Assembly: GCA_022766605.1 (NCBI GenBank) | Contig: JALEOH010000030.1 | Location: 62,001-126,000, forward strand | DNA: 64,000 nucleotides | Direction: 5' to 3' | Origin: Ezakiella sp. | GTDB taxonomy: Bacteria; Bacillota; Clostridia; Tissierellales; Peptoniphilaceae | Shown: positions 48,541-60,474 of the stretch, piece by piece | Layout: each line of letters starts with the position of its first letter | How positions within the stretch are numbered: position 1 is the first letter of the stretch | Position numbers and translations under genes: made by a program | The notes under the pieces: generated by a model | Told to the model about the DNA's origin: nothing | Databases searched by the model: none | What the model saw: the letters and a program-made list of their open reading frames with translations, nothing else

Positions 48541-49949
48541 GAAAATTTTTTATAATAATATTTCTCTTATTTGCCTTAAATATAGCGGCTTGTCAATATG
48601 ATTCGGTAGATGATAGGATATATAATGAAAATCCGCCGATTAGTGGAATTTATAAAATTAAAAGCTATGTAAATAATAAAAAATGGAGGGATATTCCAAG
48701 TTCAAACGAGCTTTATGCTGCATTTAAGATGAATAGAGCTTTTATAATCGATCAAGAATATAGAAATATAAATTATATTGCAAAGAGAGTGCGTGCACTT
48801 GATTATATCAATTATAGTAACTTTGGCGAAATTGTACAGTTGGATGAAGAGGAGCATCTATTTGTAATTACTATTTATGAAGAGGAGATGTATGTTGCTG
48901 AAATTCTTATCATGGACGATGGCATACTTCTAAATTATAGAAATGTAATTTATTTTGCAAATAGACAAGGAGATATCTCAGATAGCAGATATCAAGAACT
49001 CGTAAGAGGCGATCACAGTTTTAATAGTATTATCGAAAATATCTCTAGACCAAAAAATTCCGCAGCTTTTGTCGGCTTAAGGCAAGATCGCGAGAGTGGA
49101 CCTATGTATTATACTTTATTTTTGTATACAGATGGAGAAAACACCAGCGTATTTACTATAAATGATCTATTTGTACCAAAGGGCATTGGATACATGTGCC
49201 TTAGTTCAGAGAGACTGATAGATGGAGGATATTTAAAGGATAGCATTAGCGCGGACTTTATAAGGGATTTTAGCGAAAGAAATAATAATAAGCCTAATTT
49301 AAATAAAAAATACATGTACATGGATCTTGTAAAGATGCAATATGTATCTCCGTATCTGGTTAGTCTTAGCACAGTTGAGGCAGCGGTAACAGACTCTGGA
49401 ATAAGATCCAATTTGGAGACCTATTCGCTTGAAAAAAGTGGATTGAAGTCAATGCTTTCCATACATGATTTCTTTGGACCAGATCCCATACCAAATATAG
49501 TATATGAAGTGCATCCAGGATTGTTAAATTCCAATAACTATGAGATTGATCCATATAATCTTGGCATATATCGTAGAAATGGATATTGGGCATTAAGAGT
49601 ACGACTTAATTCAATTGACAACTATGGAAGATTTGACGATGTGAGCATTAGGTCGAGTTCAATTATATCAGGTGGAGAACCTGGTCAGTCGATTATGATG
49701 GAGGATATTAAGAGACTCTTTACCTCGGCAAGTGATTATACGGCAAGCCCCGAGAGGAATTTAGCATTGGTTTATACTCCATCTAGCCTTAAAGTAATAA
49801 GTTTAGGTGATGATTTTAATATTAAAGATACCGTAAGTCTTGCTAATAACAATTACAAGATAATAATGAGCGAGTGGTCTGTTGGGGGAGAGGCCGAGAC
49901 ACATATGTCGAGGATAGAAAACTCAGAAGTGTGGAATAAGATACAATAG
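48537..49949 (+). CDS. Uncharacterised lipoprotein of the two-component operon
   Basis: I do not recognise this family. The 470-residue product has a type II signal sequence with lipobox IAAC (Cys19) and a large extracellular part rich in Tyr, Asn and Ser, without obvious repeats or catalytic motifs. ATG 48537 overlaps the kinase stop and has GGAG at 48527-48530; an earlier in-frame ATG at 48525 is less likely. Its place directly behind the kinase suggests an accessory sensor or an output of the system, by inference only. Confidence 0.7.
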   Translation: MRKFFIIIFLLFALNIAACQYDSVDDRIYNENPPISGIYKIKSYVNNKKWRDIPSSNELYAAFKMNRAFIIDQEYRNINYIAKRVRALDYINYSNFGEIVQLDEEEHLFVITIYEEEMYVAEILIMDDGILLNYRNVIYFANRQGDISDSRYQELVRGDHSFNSIIENISRPKNSAAFVGLRQDRESGPMYYTLFLYTDGENTSVFTINDLFVPKGIGYMCLSSERLIDGGYLKDSISADFIRDFSERNNNKPNLNKKYMYMDLVKMQYVSPYLVSLSTVEAAVTDSGIRSNLETYSLEKSGLKSMLSIHDFFGPDPIPNIVYEVHPGLLNSNNYEIDPYNLGIYRRNGYWALRVRLNSIDNYGRFDDVSIRSSSIISGGEPGQSIMMEDIKRLFTSASDYTASPERNLALVYTPSSLKVISLGDDFNIKDTVSLANNNYKIIMSEWSVGGEAETHMSRIENSEVWNKIQ

Positions 49950-49978
49950 TTGTATTTTTTTTAAAAATGAGTTATACT
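49950..49978 (+). promoter_or_regulatory. Promoter of the small membrane protein gene
   Basis: TTGTAT (49950-49955) and TATACT (49973-49978) are spaced by 17 bp. Confidence 0.7.
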
Positions 49979-50011
49979 ATAAGCATATTTGAAGAATTAA
50001 TGGAGTAAACA

Positions 50012-50509
50012 ATGGGGGCATTTAAAGAATTATTAAGTGAATTAATTCCGTATACACAAAAGGTTCAGCCGAAGCTGTGGTATTTTGTATTATTAGCGGT
50101 TGTTGTGCTTGTGTTGCATATGGTCTTTTATAGGCAAAGATATGTAAAATATATTCCAGGCATTGCCTTGGTCTTATTTGCATTGTATAAGCTTATATTT
50201 AATGGAGAGAGCTCGATTTGGAGAACATCGCCATATGATCTTAGCATAATAATATTGTCTGGTGCCGTTGGTCTTGTTTCGATAATATATGCTCATATGC
50301 TTGGCCTTTTATATGGCAAGAGGAAGAAGAGAAAAAGACCCGCCGTGAGAAAAAATTCAAACACTAAAAATCCTAATACCAAAAATAATGCTCAAAATAA
50401 AAATGATAATAGAGTAGAAAAGCCCCAAATGGCTATGAGCGAGTCCAATGATGAAATTAAAATAAATACTAAATCCAATGAATTAACAAAGACCGAGCAT
50501 ACTAAATAG
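50012..50509 (+). CDS. Uncharacterised small membrane protein with basic tail
   Basis: This 165-residue protein has three hydrophobic segments (about 22-40, 47-63 and 76-100), then a strongly basic stretch (GKRKKRKRP) and a low-complexity Asn/Lys-rich tail of about 55 residues. I recognise no family. It has its own promoter and a shared terminator. A cytoplasmic tail that binds nucleic acid or phospholipid is possible but unproven. Confidence 0.65.
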   Translation: MGAFKELLSELIPYTQKVQPKLWYFVLLAVVVLVLHMVFYRQRYVKYIPGIALVLFALYKLIFNGESSIWRTSPYDLSIIILSGAVGLVSIIYAHMLGLLYGKRKKRKRPAVRKNSNTKNPNTKNNAQNKNDNRVEKPQMAMSESNDEIKINTKSNELTKTEHTK

Positions 50510-50519
50510 CCCGGTTTTC
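50492..50519. terminator. Bidirectional terminator between convergent genes
   Basis: ACCGAGC (50492-50498) pairs with GCCCGGT (50509-50515) with one mismatch. T-rich sequence follows on the plus side, and the stop codons of both converging genes lie in or next to the hairpin. Confidence 0.6.
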
Positions 50520-50786
50520 TTTGATTAAATTTAGTTTTTTCTCATGGCTGAGCTTCTTGATTTCAATCTCTCTTTTAAGAGCGGACGATTTATCAAATCC
50601 CTCTTCAAAATAAACCAGCTCTACGGGTAGTCTTGCTCGTGTACATTTGCTAGCCTTACCAGCATTATGATTTTTAATTCTCTTTTTAAGATCATTTGTT
50701 ATTCCACAGTATAGAGAATTGTCTGCGCAGCGAAGTATATATACGACATAGTCTTTACTTGGACTTTCATTAAATGATTTATTCAT
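50502..50786 (-). CDS. GIY-YIG nuclease family protein (UPF0213)
   Basis: This 94-residue single-domain GIY-YIG protein has VYILRCADNSLYCGITNDLKKR, with the catalytic Tyr and Arg, and the following HNAGKASKCTRAR segment. Such small proteins are common, and a role in DNA repair or RNA processing is not settled. ATG at 50786 overlaps the recX stop by 8 bp; a start 6 codons further upstream (50804) is also possible. Confidence 0.85.
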   Translation of the reverse strand: MNKSFNESPSKDYVVYILRCADNSLYCGITNDLKKRIKNHNAGKASKCTRARLPVELVYFEEGFDKSSALKREIEIKKLSHEKKLNLIKENRAI

Positions 50787-51234
50787 CGCTTTCGTATTCC
50801 TCATAGTTCTGGATTTCTTCTTTGATTAAATCAAAGCCATATCCCTTATTGGAAAGATGTCTTATCAATTTTTGGACATCTCTATATTCACTTAGGTCGA
50901 GAGAAGGAGCTTTCTTAGAAATTGCACGAAAAAGATTTTGACGAATAATGAGCTCATTATCCTCAAGTGCAAAATCTATTAGACTCTCTTCAATACCTTT
51001 TTCACGTAATTTCATTTTAATTTTTATTGGTCCCCAGCGATTGATTAAAAGATGATCATTTACAAAGCTTTGTGCATAATCAGGATCGTCAATATATCCA
51101 AGGGCTTTTGCATCGACGACGGCATCTTCTATGTCGTCAAAAGAAAACCCCTCAAGTTTAAGGTATTCACGGACTTCGTATTCAGTGCGAGAATAGGACA
51201 AATATTTATAACATGTTTCTTTACAGTCTTTCAT
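50779..51234 (-). CDS. recX: Regulatory protein RecX
   Basis: RecX modulates RecA filament activity. The 151-residue protein has the family's repeated three-helix units, with YLSYSRTEYEVREYL near residue 10, YIDDPDYAQSFVNDHL near residue 49 and GPIKIKMKLREKGI near 69. recA is not nearby. Its start codon lies only 29 bp from the divergent FHA gene, and GGAGGTATT precedes it. Confidence 0.88.
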   Translation of the reverse strand: MKDCKETCYKYLSYSRTEYEVREYLKLEGFSFDDIEDAVVDAKALGYIDDPDYAQSFVNDHLLINRWGPIKIKMKLREKGIEESLIDFALEDNELIIRQNLFRAISKKAPSLDLSEYRDVQKLIRHLSNKGYGFDLIKEEIQNYEEYESDE

Positions 51235-51263
51235 AATACCTCCAAATATTAAAAGGAGTCACA

Positions 51264-51671
51264 ATGGATTTTTTTTCAATTATAAGCAATATATTTAAAT
51301 ATGCATTTATAGTCGTAGTATATCTTTTTATTGCCGACATCCTTAAGAGTATTTTAACCTATTTTAAGAAAGAAATCAAAGACAAGGATTTAGTACTTTT
51401 AATCAGTGTTTACGGAAAAAGAAAAGAGGTGCGCATCAGACATAATTTCAGTCTAGGTAGGGATATGGACAATGATTGCATAATAAAGGACGATGCAATT
51501 TCTAAGCATCACCTTCACATAGTTGAGTCGGATACAGGATATATACTAAAAGATTTAAAATCTTCTAATGGCACTTATCTCAATAATAAAAAGATAGATG
51601 AGGCACAGATTAAAAAGGGCGATATAATAAGTTTTGGAGTGGACGATATTTTTCTTGAGGTAAAAAGATGA
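51264..51671 (+). CDS. FHA domain protein with membrane anchor
   Basis: This 135-residue protein has an N-terminal transmembrane helix (about 8-30) and a C-terminal FHA domain with SLGRDMDNDCII, the Ser/His pair in DAISKHHLHI and SSNGTYLNNKK. FHA domains bind phosphothreonine, so a partner Ser/Thr kinase is implied but not present here. It leads an operon with a SEDS protein and a transpeptidase, which matches FHA-RodA-PBP clusters tied to phospho-control of wall growth. Confidence 0.88.
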   Translation: MDFFSIISNIFKYAFIVVVYLFIADILKSILTYFKKEIKDKDLVLLISVYGKRKEVRIRHNFSLGRDMDNDCIIKDDAISKHHLHIVESDTGYILKDLKSSNGTYLNNKKIDEAQIKKGDIISFGVDDIFLEVKR

Positions 51672-52870
51672 GGGAATTAAATTACAAGCATAGTTATAGA
51701 TATATTTTATTGTTTCAACTATTGAGCTTATTTGTCCTGTTCTCGTTTAGTGAAGGTAAGGCATTGTCCAAATTATTTTTTATTCCACTTGTGATTCTTG
51801 TAGTGGGAATTGTCAATTATTTTTTAAACATAAGATTAATTGGCTCCAGCAGGCATTATGCAATAGTATCCATGATATTTTCAATTGGGGTAGTAGAAAT
51901 ATTTAGACTAAATCCCGAATATGGTCTAAAGCAGATGTTTTGGTTTGTCGTAGGCACTATGCTCATGTATGCTACTTATATTATAATTAAAAACTTTGAT
52001 TTTTATAAAAAATTATATATATATTATGTAGCTGGTATATTTTTATTGTTTTTTATTACTTTATTTTTTGGCGAAGCAAGTGGAGGCGCAAAGAATTGGG
52101 TCAGGATATTTGGACATCTATTTCAACCAATTGAGTTGATAAAAATATTATATATTATGCAGTTGGCCACAAGTCCAAAAGGGAAGTTTTATATTATAGA
52201 TTATAGATTAATTAATATCATCCTTACTTTTTTATATATGGGTCTACTTATGATTCAAAGAGATCTTGGTTCAGCTTTGATGATATTTCTAATACTTCTA
52301 GCATATCTACTTATCTTTGAGAAGAAAAAGAGATATTTCATTATTACATTTACTGCCTTCATCATATTCGCAGGTTTGGGAATATATTTATTAAGCCATG
52401 TGAGGACGCGATTTGAAATATGGCTTCATCCATTTGACAACTATAATTCAAAAGGCTATCAAATAGTAACAGCGCTTACTGCAATGAGCAATGGCGGATT
52501 TGTCGGGACCGGAATCGGTCAGGGCATACCAAATATCATTCCTGTAAATATTAGTGATATGATAATTGCGGCAATTGTAGAAGAAATGGGTGCGCTAATG
52601 GGCATTGCGATAATTATTTTATATTTGGTTTTGGGCGTCGATTCTCTTCTTCGCTCGAAATTAATTGGAGATAGCAATAAAAGAATTATGGCAGTACTGA
52701 TAGCTTCTTTTTTCATAATGCAATTTTTTGTAATATTATTTGGAACGATGAATATAATTCCACTAACGGGCATTACGGCACCTTTTTTATCATATGGGGG
52801 CTCTTCGATGTTATCGTCCTTTATTATGCTTGGGATGCTCGAATCGGCTTTAAGGAGTAGTTATGAATAA
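51668..52870 (+). CDS. FtsW/RodA/SpoVE family (SEDS) peptidoglycan polymerase
   Basis: This second SEDS protein of the window has 400 residues and about ten transmembrane segments, with QRDLGSALMIF, the YQIVTALTAMSNGG loop and a C-terminal FLSYGGSSM. It is paired with a class B transpeptidase directly downstream (8-bp overlap), a typical polymerase/cross-linker couple. The split from the division cluster suggests elongation (RodA) or another special growth mode. Confidence 0.88.
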   Translation: MRELNYKHSYRYILLFQLLSLFVLFSFSEGKALSKLFFIPLVILVVGIVNYFLNIRLIGSSRHYAIVSMIFSIGVVEIFRLNPEYGLKQMFWFVVGTMLMYATYIIIKNFDFYKKLYIYYVAGIFLLFFITLFFGEASGGAKNWVRIFGHLFQPIELIKILYIMQLATSPKGKFYIIDYRLINIILTFLYMGLLMIQRDLGSALMIFLILLAYLLIFEKKKRYFIITFTAFIIFAGLGIYLLSHVRTRFEIWLHPFDNYNSKGYQIVTALTAMSNGGFVGTGIGQGIPNIIPVNISDMIIAAIVEEMGALMGIAIIILYLVLGVDSLLRSKLIGDSNKRIMAVLIASFFIMQFFVILFGTMNIIPLTGITAPFLSYGGSSMLSSFIMLGMLESALRSSYE

Positions 52871-54209
52871 GAGGATAAATTTTTTAGCATTGGTATTTAT
52901 AATTGCGTCGATAATTGCAATTCTCGCCATGACTTTTATTGCTGGAGTTGGCGGCGAGTATTTGAAAGATTCTAAATATGATACTAGAACGATTAGGAGT
53001 TATGAAATAGTTAAGCGTGGTAATATATATGATAGAAATGGAGAACTTATAAATTCTACCGATTATGTAGACGGTAAATATATAAGAAAATATAATTATT
53101 CATCATTATATGCCCATGCAATTGGATATATGGACAAAAAATATGGAACTACAGCTATAGAGAAGACCTTTGATGATGTACTTCAAGGCAGGGGTAGCGC
53201 AAGCACAAGGACAAAATTACTAAATAAGATCTATAAAGAAAAAGAAGGTGATCATTTAATTATCTCCATTGATCATAATTTACAAAAAATAGCTAAGGAG
53301 GCTCTTGGTAAAGAAAGCGGAGCTGTTGTTGTAACTGACCCGAACAGTGGCGAGGTTTTAGCATATTATTCATCACCGACCTTCGATGAAAAAGATATTG
53401 AATCGGAAAATAATAGTGAATCTTCGGGATTACTCGACAGAGTTAAAAATGCAAGATATACTCCCGGATCTGTTTTTAAAATAATAACTGCTCTGGATAT
53501 GCTTGAAAATAATTATAATGAAAAAATTATAGACAAAGGAGTGGTTAAGATTGGAGAAGGAACTATATCAAATGCTGGGGGAATAAGATATGGTGAAATA
53601 GGTCTTAAAGAGGCATTTATGCACTCGACCAACACTTATTTTGCAGAATATGCTTATAAAAACATCAATAGTCTAGTAGAAACAACTAATATAATTTCAG
53701 ATTTGATAAGTGCTTCTTGTAATTCATTTGGATTTAAAATAGAAAAGGGAAATGATTTTTCTAATGCAATTGCAGGCATTGGACAGGGTAAAATCACAGC
53801 AAGTCCACTTGCAATTAATATGATTACTCAAGCGGTTTACAATGGTGGTTATTTCTATCAGCCTAAAATGGTAAGCTACTCTTGGAGTAGGGATTTTAAG
53901 GTAAGAAAAGAGTATAAATCAAATAAAGTAAAACTTCCATTTGAAAAAAAGCATTTTGAATTGATCAAAGAGATGATGATAGAAGTAGTTGATAGTGGAA
54001 CAGCAAAAGGCTATGGGTTAAAAAAATCCGGAGGAAAGACTGGCACAGCAGAGCTTGCCAACAATAAATACAATTATTGGTTCACTGGCTTCTCTGATGA
54101 AAATAATCCAAAAATTATAACAGTTGTTGTTGATAATGTTAGCTATTCGGGGTATAATAAAGCCATAGAGATATTTAAAAAGATATCCAAACAAAACATA
54201 GTTAATTAG
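52863..54209 (+). CDS. Penicillin-binding protein transpeptidase (PbpA/FtsI-like)
   Basis: This 448-residue class B-type transpeptidase has an N-terminal membrane anchor (about 7-27), the RGNIYDRNGELI dimerisation-domain motif and a transpeptidase domain with SVFK, STN (in MHSTNTYF) and KTG (in GGKTGTAEL). It lacks PASTA domains and is compact, resembling actinobacterial/clostridial PbpA proteins encoded next to RodA and FHA genes. It is expected to work with the SEDS protein upstream. Confidence 0.9.
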   Translation: MNKRINFLALVFIIASIIAILAMTFIAGVGGEYLKDSKYDTRTIRSYEIVKRGNIYDRNGELINSTDYVDGKYIRKYNYSSLYAHAIGYMDKKYGTTAIEKTFDDVLQGRGSASTRTKLLNKIYKEKEGDHLIISIDHNLQKIAKEALGKESGAVVVTDPNSGEVLAYYSSPTFDEKDIESENNSESSGLLDRVKNARYTPGSVFKIITALDMLENNYNEKIIDKGVVKIGEGTISNAGGIRYGEIGLKEAFMHSTNTYFAEYAYKNINSLVETTNIISDLISASCNSFGFKIEKGNDFSNAIAGIGQGKITASPLAINMITQAVYNGGYFYQPKMVSYSWSRDFKVRKEYKSNKVKLPFEKKHFELIKEMMIEVVDSGTAKGYGLKKSGGKTGTAELANNKYNYWFTGFSDENNPKIITVVVDNVSYSGYNKAIEIFKKISKQNIVN

Positions 54210-54218
54210 GAGGTAAAG

Positions 54219-54842
54219 ATGTTTGTTAAAAATCACATTCTAGACAAGAGCCAGTTGACGCTCATTTCAGTTGAAGACAATTTAAAGACAGCTCTTCATA
54301 AAATGGATGAAGGCAATTTCTTGAGCCTTCCAGTAATGGAGGGAGACAAATTTGCTGGATATATTATGAAAGCCGATATATATGATGGCTTTTTCCATAA
54401 TTCAAGTCTCGATAAAGACGCATACTTATCTAAATCGGTTAAGGAAGTAATGCAATCTGATATGAGAAGTCTTGATCCCGACGATGGTATAGATAAGGCA
54501 TCATATGCTATTGAGAAATTAAATATTCCATTTTTGCCAGTAATAAATTCTGATGGAGTATTTTTAGGCATCTTAACTCACGCCGCAATATTTAAGGCTT
54601 TCTCTGATCTATTCCATCTTGGAAAAGGTCAACAAATGATAGTTTATATCTTCAATATTCCTGGACAGCTTTCAAGACTGCTCAATGTCTTTAGAAAAGA
54701 AGATTTAAATGTTGCAAGCATGGTAGTAATGGACGCAAAAGTCATGGGAATACTAAAAGTACTTGTAAGAGTTGAGACCGATGACATTCAAGACCTTATG
54801 GATAAAGTTGAGAAAGAAGGCTTTAAAATCGGTACTTTATAG
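54219..54842 (+). CDS. CBS domain protein with C-terminal ACT-like domain (AcuB-like)
   Basis: This 207-residue cytoplasmic protein has two CBS motifs (about 1-60 and 75-130, with LPVMEGDKFAGYIMKADI and LPVINSDGVFLGILTHAAI) and an ACT-like C-terminus. CBS pairs bind adenine nucleotides, so this is a likely energy sensor. AcuB-type proteins carry this arrangement, but the partner here is unknown. It follows the PBP gene by 9 bp and is last in that operon. Confidence 0.8.
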   Translation: MFVKNHILDKSQLTLISVEDNLKTALHKMDEGNFLSLPVMEGDKFAGYIMKADIYDGFFHNSSLDKDAYLSKSVKEVMQSDMRSLDPDDGIDKASYAIEKLNIPFLPVINSDGVFLGILTHAAIFKAFSDLFHLGKGQQMIVYIFNIPGQLSRLLNVFRKEDLNVASMVVMDAKVMGILKVLVRVETDDIQDLMDKVEKEGFKIGTL

Positions 54843-54856
54843 AATAAAGAGCTTGC

Positions 54857-54882
54857 GAGGTCGTATTATCGGCCTCTTTTTT
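54857..54882 (+). terminator. Terminator after the CBS gene
   Basis: GAGGTCG (54857-54863) and CGGCCTC (54870-54876) pair with one G-U and are followed by a T-run. Confidence 0.85.
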
Positions 54883-54883
54883 G

Positions 54884-54912
54884 TTGAAAATTATTTTACT
54901 TTTTGATATAAT
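54884..54912 (+). promoter_or_regulatory. Promoter of the ruvCAB operon
   Basis: TTGAAA (54884-54889) and TATAAT (54907-54912) are spaced by 17 bp. No SOS (LexA) box is evident. Confidence 0.78.
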
Positions 54913-54929
54913 CGAGTAAAAGGAGAATT

Positions 54930-55424
54930 ATGAGAATTTTAGGACTAGATCCAGGACTTGCTATATTAGGCTTTGGAATAATTGATGTTGAAGGCAACAG
55001 ATACAAATTGGTTGATTATGGAATAATAAATACTGAGCCAGGAGTAGATTTTCCAAAGAGATTAAAAATTTTATATGATGACTTGCAATTTTTAATCGAT
55101 AGATATAGCCCGGATATGGTTTCGATGGAAGAGTTGTTTTTTTATAAAAATATTACCACGGCAATAAAAGTTGCACAGGCTAGAGGAGTGCAAGTATTGT
55201 GTTGTGAGAATAACAATCTTCCTTTATATGAATTTACTCCTCTTCAAGTTAAGCAAAGTCTAACGGGATATGGAAGAGCTGAAAAGACACAAGTTCAGGC
55301 AATGGTTAAGAGCCTACTTAATATGAGTGAGATGCCAAAGCCAGACGATGCGGCGGACGCACTTGCTCTTGCACTATGCCTGAGCTTTGCTGGCAAATTT
55401 AAAGATGAGTATTTGATGAGGTAA
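54930..55424 (+). CDS. ruvC: Crossover junction endodeoxyribonuclease RuvC
   Basis: RuvC resolves Holliday junctions by paired nicking. The 164-residue protein has the first catalytic Asp (D7) in LGLDPGLAILGFG, the Glu in SMEELFF and the C-terminal DAADALALALC. The ruvC-ruvA-ruvB order is canonical, with 2-10 bp gaps and strong ribosome binding sites. Confidence 0.96.
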   Translation: MRILGLDPGLAILGFGIIDVEGNRYKLVDYGIINTEPGVDFPKRLKILYDDLQFLIDRYSPDMVSMEELFFYKNITTAIKVAQARGVQVLCCENNNLPLYEFTPLQVKQSLTGYGRAEKTQVQAMVKSLLNMSEMPKPDDAADALALALCLSFAGKFKDEYLMR

Positions 55425-55426
55425 AT

Positions 55427-55996
55427 ATGTACGAATATTTTAATGGAAAGATAATAGATTGCACTGACGAATATGTCGTAATCGATATTGGTGGCATCGG
55501 ATATAAATTAGAAGTCGCTTCATCTATGAGGACTAAGCTTAGATTAGGTGAAATTCATATGATCTATGCTGAGCAGATAGTAAGCGAAAATAAGATGGGG
55601 ATATATGGCTTTTATAATGCGGAAGAAAAGGCGATGTTTAATATATTGAGATCAGTTTCAAAAATCGGCCCCAAGACCGCTCTTGGTATAATGGGAGCTC
55701 TTAGTATATCTGAGATTGTAAGTGCAGTCAGAAGCGATGATGCTAAATTATTAAGTAGAGCACCAGGAGTTGGAGAAAAATCTGCTATGCGAATTATTAT
55801 AGAGTTAAGGGATAAAGTCAAGGATTTTGATATAACTGAATTGCCAGAATTAAGCAGTAGTAAAGCAGATTTAATAGATGCACTTGAGGGTCTTGGCTAT
55901 TCAAGATACGAGATCACTAAGCATATTGCAATTCTGGACTTAGAAGGCTTGGAGCTAGATGAGATGATTAAATTATTTTTAAAGACTATAAATTGA
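55427..55996 (+). CDS. ruvA: Holliday junction branch-migration protein RuvA
   Basis: RuvA is the tetrameric junction-binding partner of RuvB. The 189-residue protein has the OB fold (about 1-62), the helix-hairpin-helix region with VSKIGPKTALGIMG and RAPGVGEKSAMRIIIELRD, and a C-terminal domain III (about 145-189) that contacts RuvB. The length is standard. Confidence 0.96.
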   Translation: MYEYFNGKIIDCTDEYVVIDIGGIGYKLEVASSMRTKLRLGEIHMIYAEQIVSENKMGIYGFYNAEEKAMFNILRSVSKIGPKTALGIMGALSISEIVSAVRSDDAKLLSRAPGVGEKSAMRIIIELRDKVKDFDITELPELSSSKADLIDALEGLGYSRYEITKHIAILDLEGLELDEMIKLFLKTIN

Positions 55997-56006
55997 GGAT
56001 TAACTT

Positions 56007-57014
56007 ATGGATAATGATAGAATAATTTCTGGAAATTTACAAGTCAATGAAGATGTTTTTGACACTAGTTTAAGACCGCGTTGGTTAGAAGATTATATTG
56101 GCCAATATAAAGTAAAAGATAAGCTTAAGGTTTTTATCGACTCAGCTAAAATCAGGAAGGATACTCTTGACCATGTTCTACTATATGGTCCACCTGGACT
56201 TGGAAAGACTACCCTTGCAAATATTATTGCAAACGAACTTGGAGTAAATATTAAAGTTACAAGTGGTCCCGCAATAGAAAGGCCAGGAGATCTTGCTAGC
56301 ATTATGACCAATTTAAACTCGGGAGATGTATTATTTATAGATGAAGTCCATAGATTGTCTAGAGCAGTTGAGGAAGTATTATATCCTGCAATGGAGGATT
56401 TTTGTCTTGATATGATAGTTGGCAAAGGCCCAACTGCTAGAAGCTTAAGGCTAGACATCGAAAAATTTACTCTAATTGGCGCCACTACAAGAGCAGGATT
56501 ATTGAGCTCACCATTTAGAGACCGATTTGGGGTGCACTTAAACTTGGATCTATATGACATAGATAGTTTAACTGAAATAATAATGAGATCAGCCATGATA
56601 TTAAAAGTTGAAATAGACGATAAGGGTGGTAGAGAAATCGCAATGAGATCTCGTGGCACGCCAAGAATAGCCAATAGATTATTAAAAAGAGTAAGGGATT
56701 TTGCCGTTGTTAAGGGCAGCGGAAAGATTGACGAGAAGACTGCCAAGTCAGCATTAAATACACTTGAAATAGACGAATTGGGTCTTGATAAGACCGATAG
56801 AAAGCTAATAAATACATTATTAGTGACATTTGAAGGACGTCCTGTAGGACTTGACACGCTAAGTGCTGCAACTGGAGAGGATAAGTCGACGATTGAGGAT
56901 GTATATGAACCATATCTATTACAGATTGGATTTATATTAAGAACTCCACGTGGAAGAATAGCGACAAAGGTGGCAGCAGAGCATTTGAATTTACCATATA
57001 ATGAGGTGATATAA
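56007..57014 (+). CDS. ruvB: Holliday junction branch-migration ATPase RuvB
   Basis: RuvB is the AAA+ hexameric motor that drives branch migration. The 335-residue protein has Walker [12 protein letters not shown], Walker [10 protein letters not shown], sensor I GATTRAG and a winged-helix C-terminus with [11 protein letters not shown]. It is immediately followed by the SpoIID gene, whose TTG start abuts the ruvB stop. Confidence 0.98.
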   Translation: MDNDRIISGNLQVNEDVFDTSLRPRWLEDYIGQYKVKDKLKVFIDSAKIRKDTLDHVLLYGPPGLGKTTLANIIANELGVNIKVTSGPAIERPGDLASIMTNLNSGDVLFIDEVHRLSRAVEEVLYPAMEDFCLDMIVGKGPTARSLRLDIEKFTLIGATTRAGLLSSPFRDRFGVHLNLDLYDIDSLTEIIMRSAMILKVEIDDKGGREIAMRSRGTPRIANRLLKRVRDFAVVKGSGKIDEKTAKSALNTLEIDELGLDKTDRKLINTLLVTFEGRPVGLDTLSAATGEDKSTIEDVYEPYLLQIGFILRTPRGRIATKVAAEHLNLPYNEVI

Positions 57015-58248
57015 TTGAAGAGAATTTTAACTATATTTATGGCAATTACTTTGTTTTTTTCTGCAATGAATTTTATAGAGGCGGAAGATTTTTCAAATTA
57101 TAAAAATAGCATAAGAATAAAGATAGCATCATATTCGCAAGATGGATATGAGTTAAAAAGCAGCGGCGGATTTAATATAATCGATTCAGGTAACATTATT
57201 GCAAATACAAAAAGAGACGCCGTTAAATTATTTTTTAATGGAAGTGAAATGGGCATTTATGACAATGGTGGGCTTATTGGTAAATATGATTTTAGTAGAG
57301 AAATTGTAGTTAGCCCAGTAATTGGAGAATTAAATTTTAAAGATAATATCTATACCGGTGATTTTACCATTACCAAGCTAGATGGCTCACTTGTTAATAT
57401 TGTCGAAATGGAAGACTATGTAAATTCAGTTGTTGCCAATGAAGTTGGAAATACTTTTGAGATTGAAGCAATTAAGGCTCAGGCAGTTGCTGCAAGAACT
57501 TATGCTTTTTACAATGGTAAAAAATATATCGATAAGGGATATAATTTAACTGGGGACGCTTATTCTCAAATATACAATGGCAAAAAGAGAGTTGATGACA
57601 AGATTAGAAATGCCGTAGCAGAAACTAAAGGCGAGGTCATCACATATAATGGAGGATTGATCGATGCAACATATTCTTCGTCCAACGGTGGAATAATTGC
57701 ATCTGCTAAAGAAGTTTGGGGGGAGGAAAGGCCCTATTTAATTTCTAAGCTGGATCCATATTCAATCAATACTCCCAAGGTCAACTGGAGCTATAGCACA
57801 AGTTTAAAAGAGATTGAGACTAAGATCAATCCAGAAACAAAAATATTGGGTTTAGAATCCATTAGCATAATTAGAAGTGATGAGGGTAGAGTGAGCTTTG
57901 TAGTTTGCAAATATCCAAATGAAGAGAAAAAGATAAGAGCAGAGCGGTTTAGATCTCTTATGGGAAATGCCAATATTAAAAGCACCAATTTTACAATAGA
58001 AGAAGCTTTGTCTATCAATAAGCCTGAGAATAAAATCGTGATAAGTAAATATGGAACGATTGATTTATTTGCTGAGGAAGCTCCGTCAACTGAGCTAGTA
58101 AGTACAAATAATATTACTATAAATGGCAAGGGTACGGGTCATGGCGTAGGAATGAGTCAATATGGAGCTAATGAGATGGCAAAACAAAAATTTAATTACA
58201 AGGATATAATTAAATTTTATTACAATGGAGTGGAGATAAATAAGATTT

Positions 58249-58256
<8 letters not shown>
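57015..58256 (+). CDS. SpoIID/LytB domain protein
   Basis: SpoIID-family proteins cleave denuded glycan strands or enhance amidases. The 413-residue secreted protein has a signal peptide (about 1-23) and the SpoIID core with MEDYVNSVVANEVG, AIKAQAVAARTYA, TYSSSNGG and a C-terminal GHGVGMSQYGA. In this ruv-queA-tgt setting it is often present in clostridia without other sporulation genes, so it does not by itself prove sporulation. It starts at TTG 57015. Confidence 0.9.
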
Positions 58257-60421
<2,165 letters not shown>

Positions 60422-60450
60422 TTGCAAATTTATATTAACTATGGTAAAAT
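60422..60450 (+). promoter_or_regulatory. Promoter of the yajC-scfA-scfB-secDF unit
   Basis: TTGCAA (60422-60427) and TAAAAT (60445-60450) are spaced by 17 bp, with TATGG in front of the -10. Confidence 0.75.
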
Positions 60451-60474
60451 ATCTACAAGTGAGGTGAATTAAAG

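Noticed and set aside
56093..56857. 254-residue minus-strand reading frame inside ruvB
   Set aside because: It lies entirely within the strongly conserved ruvB gene and has no start signal or recognisable motif.
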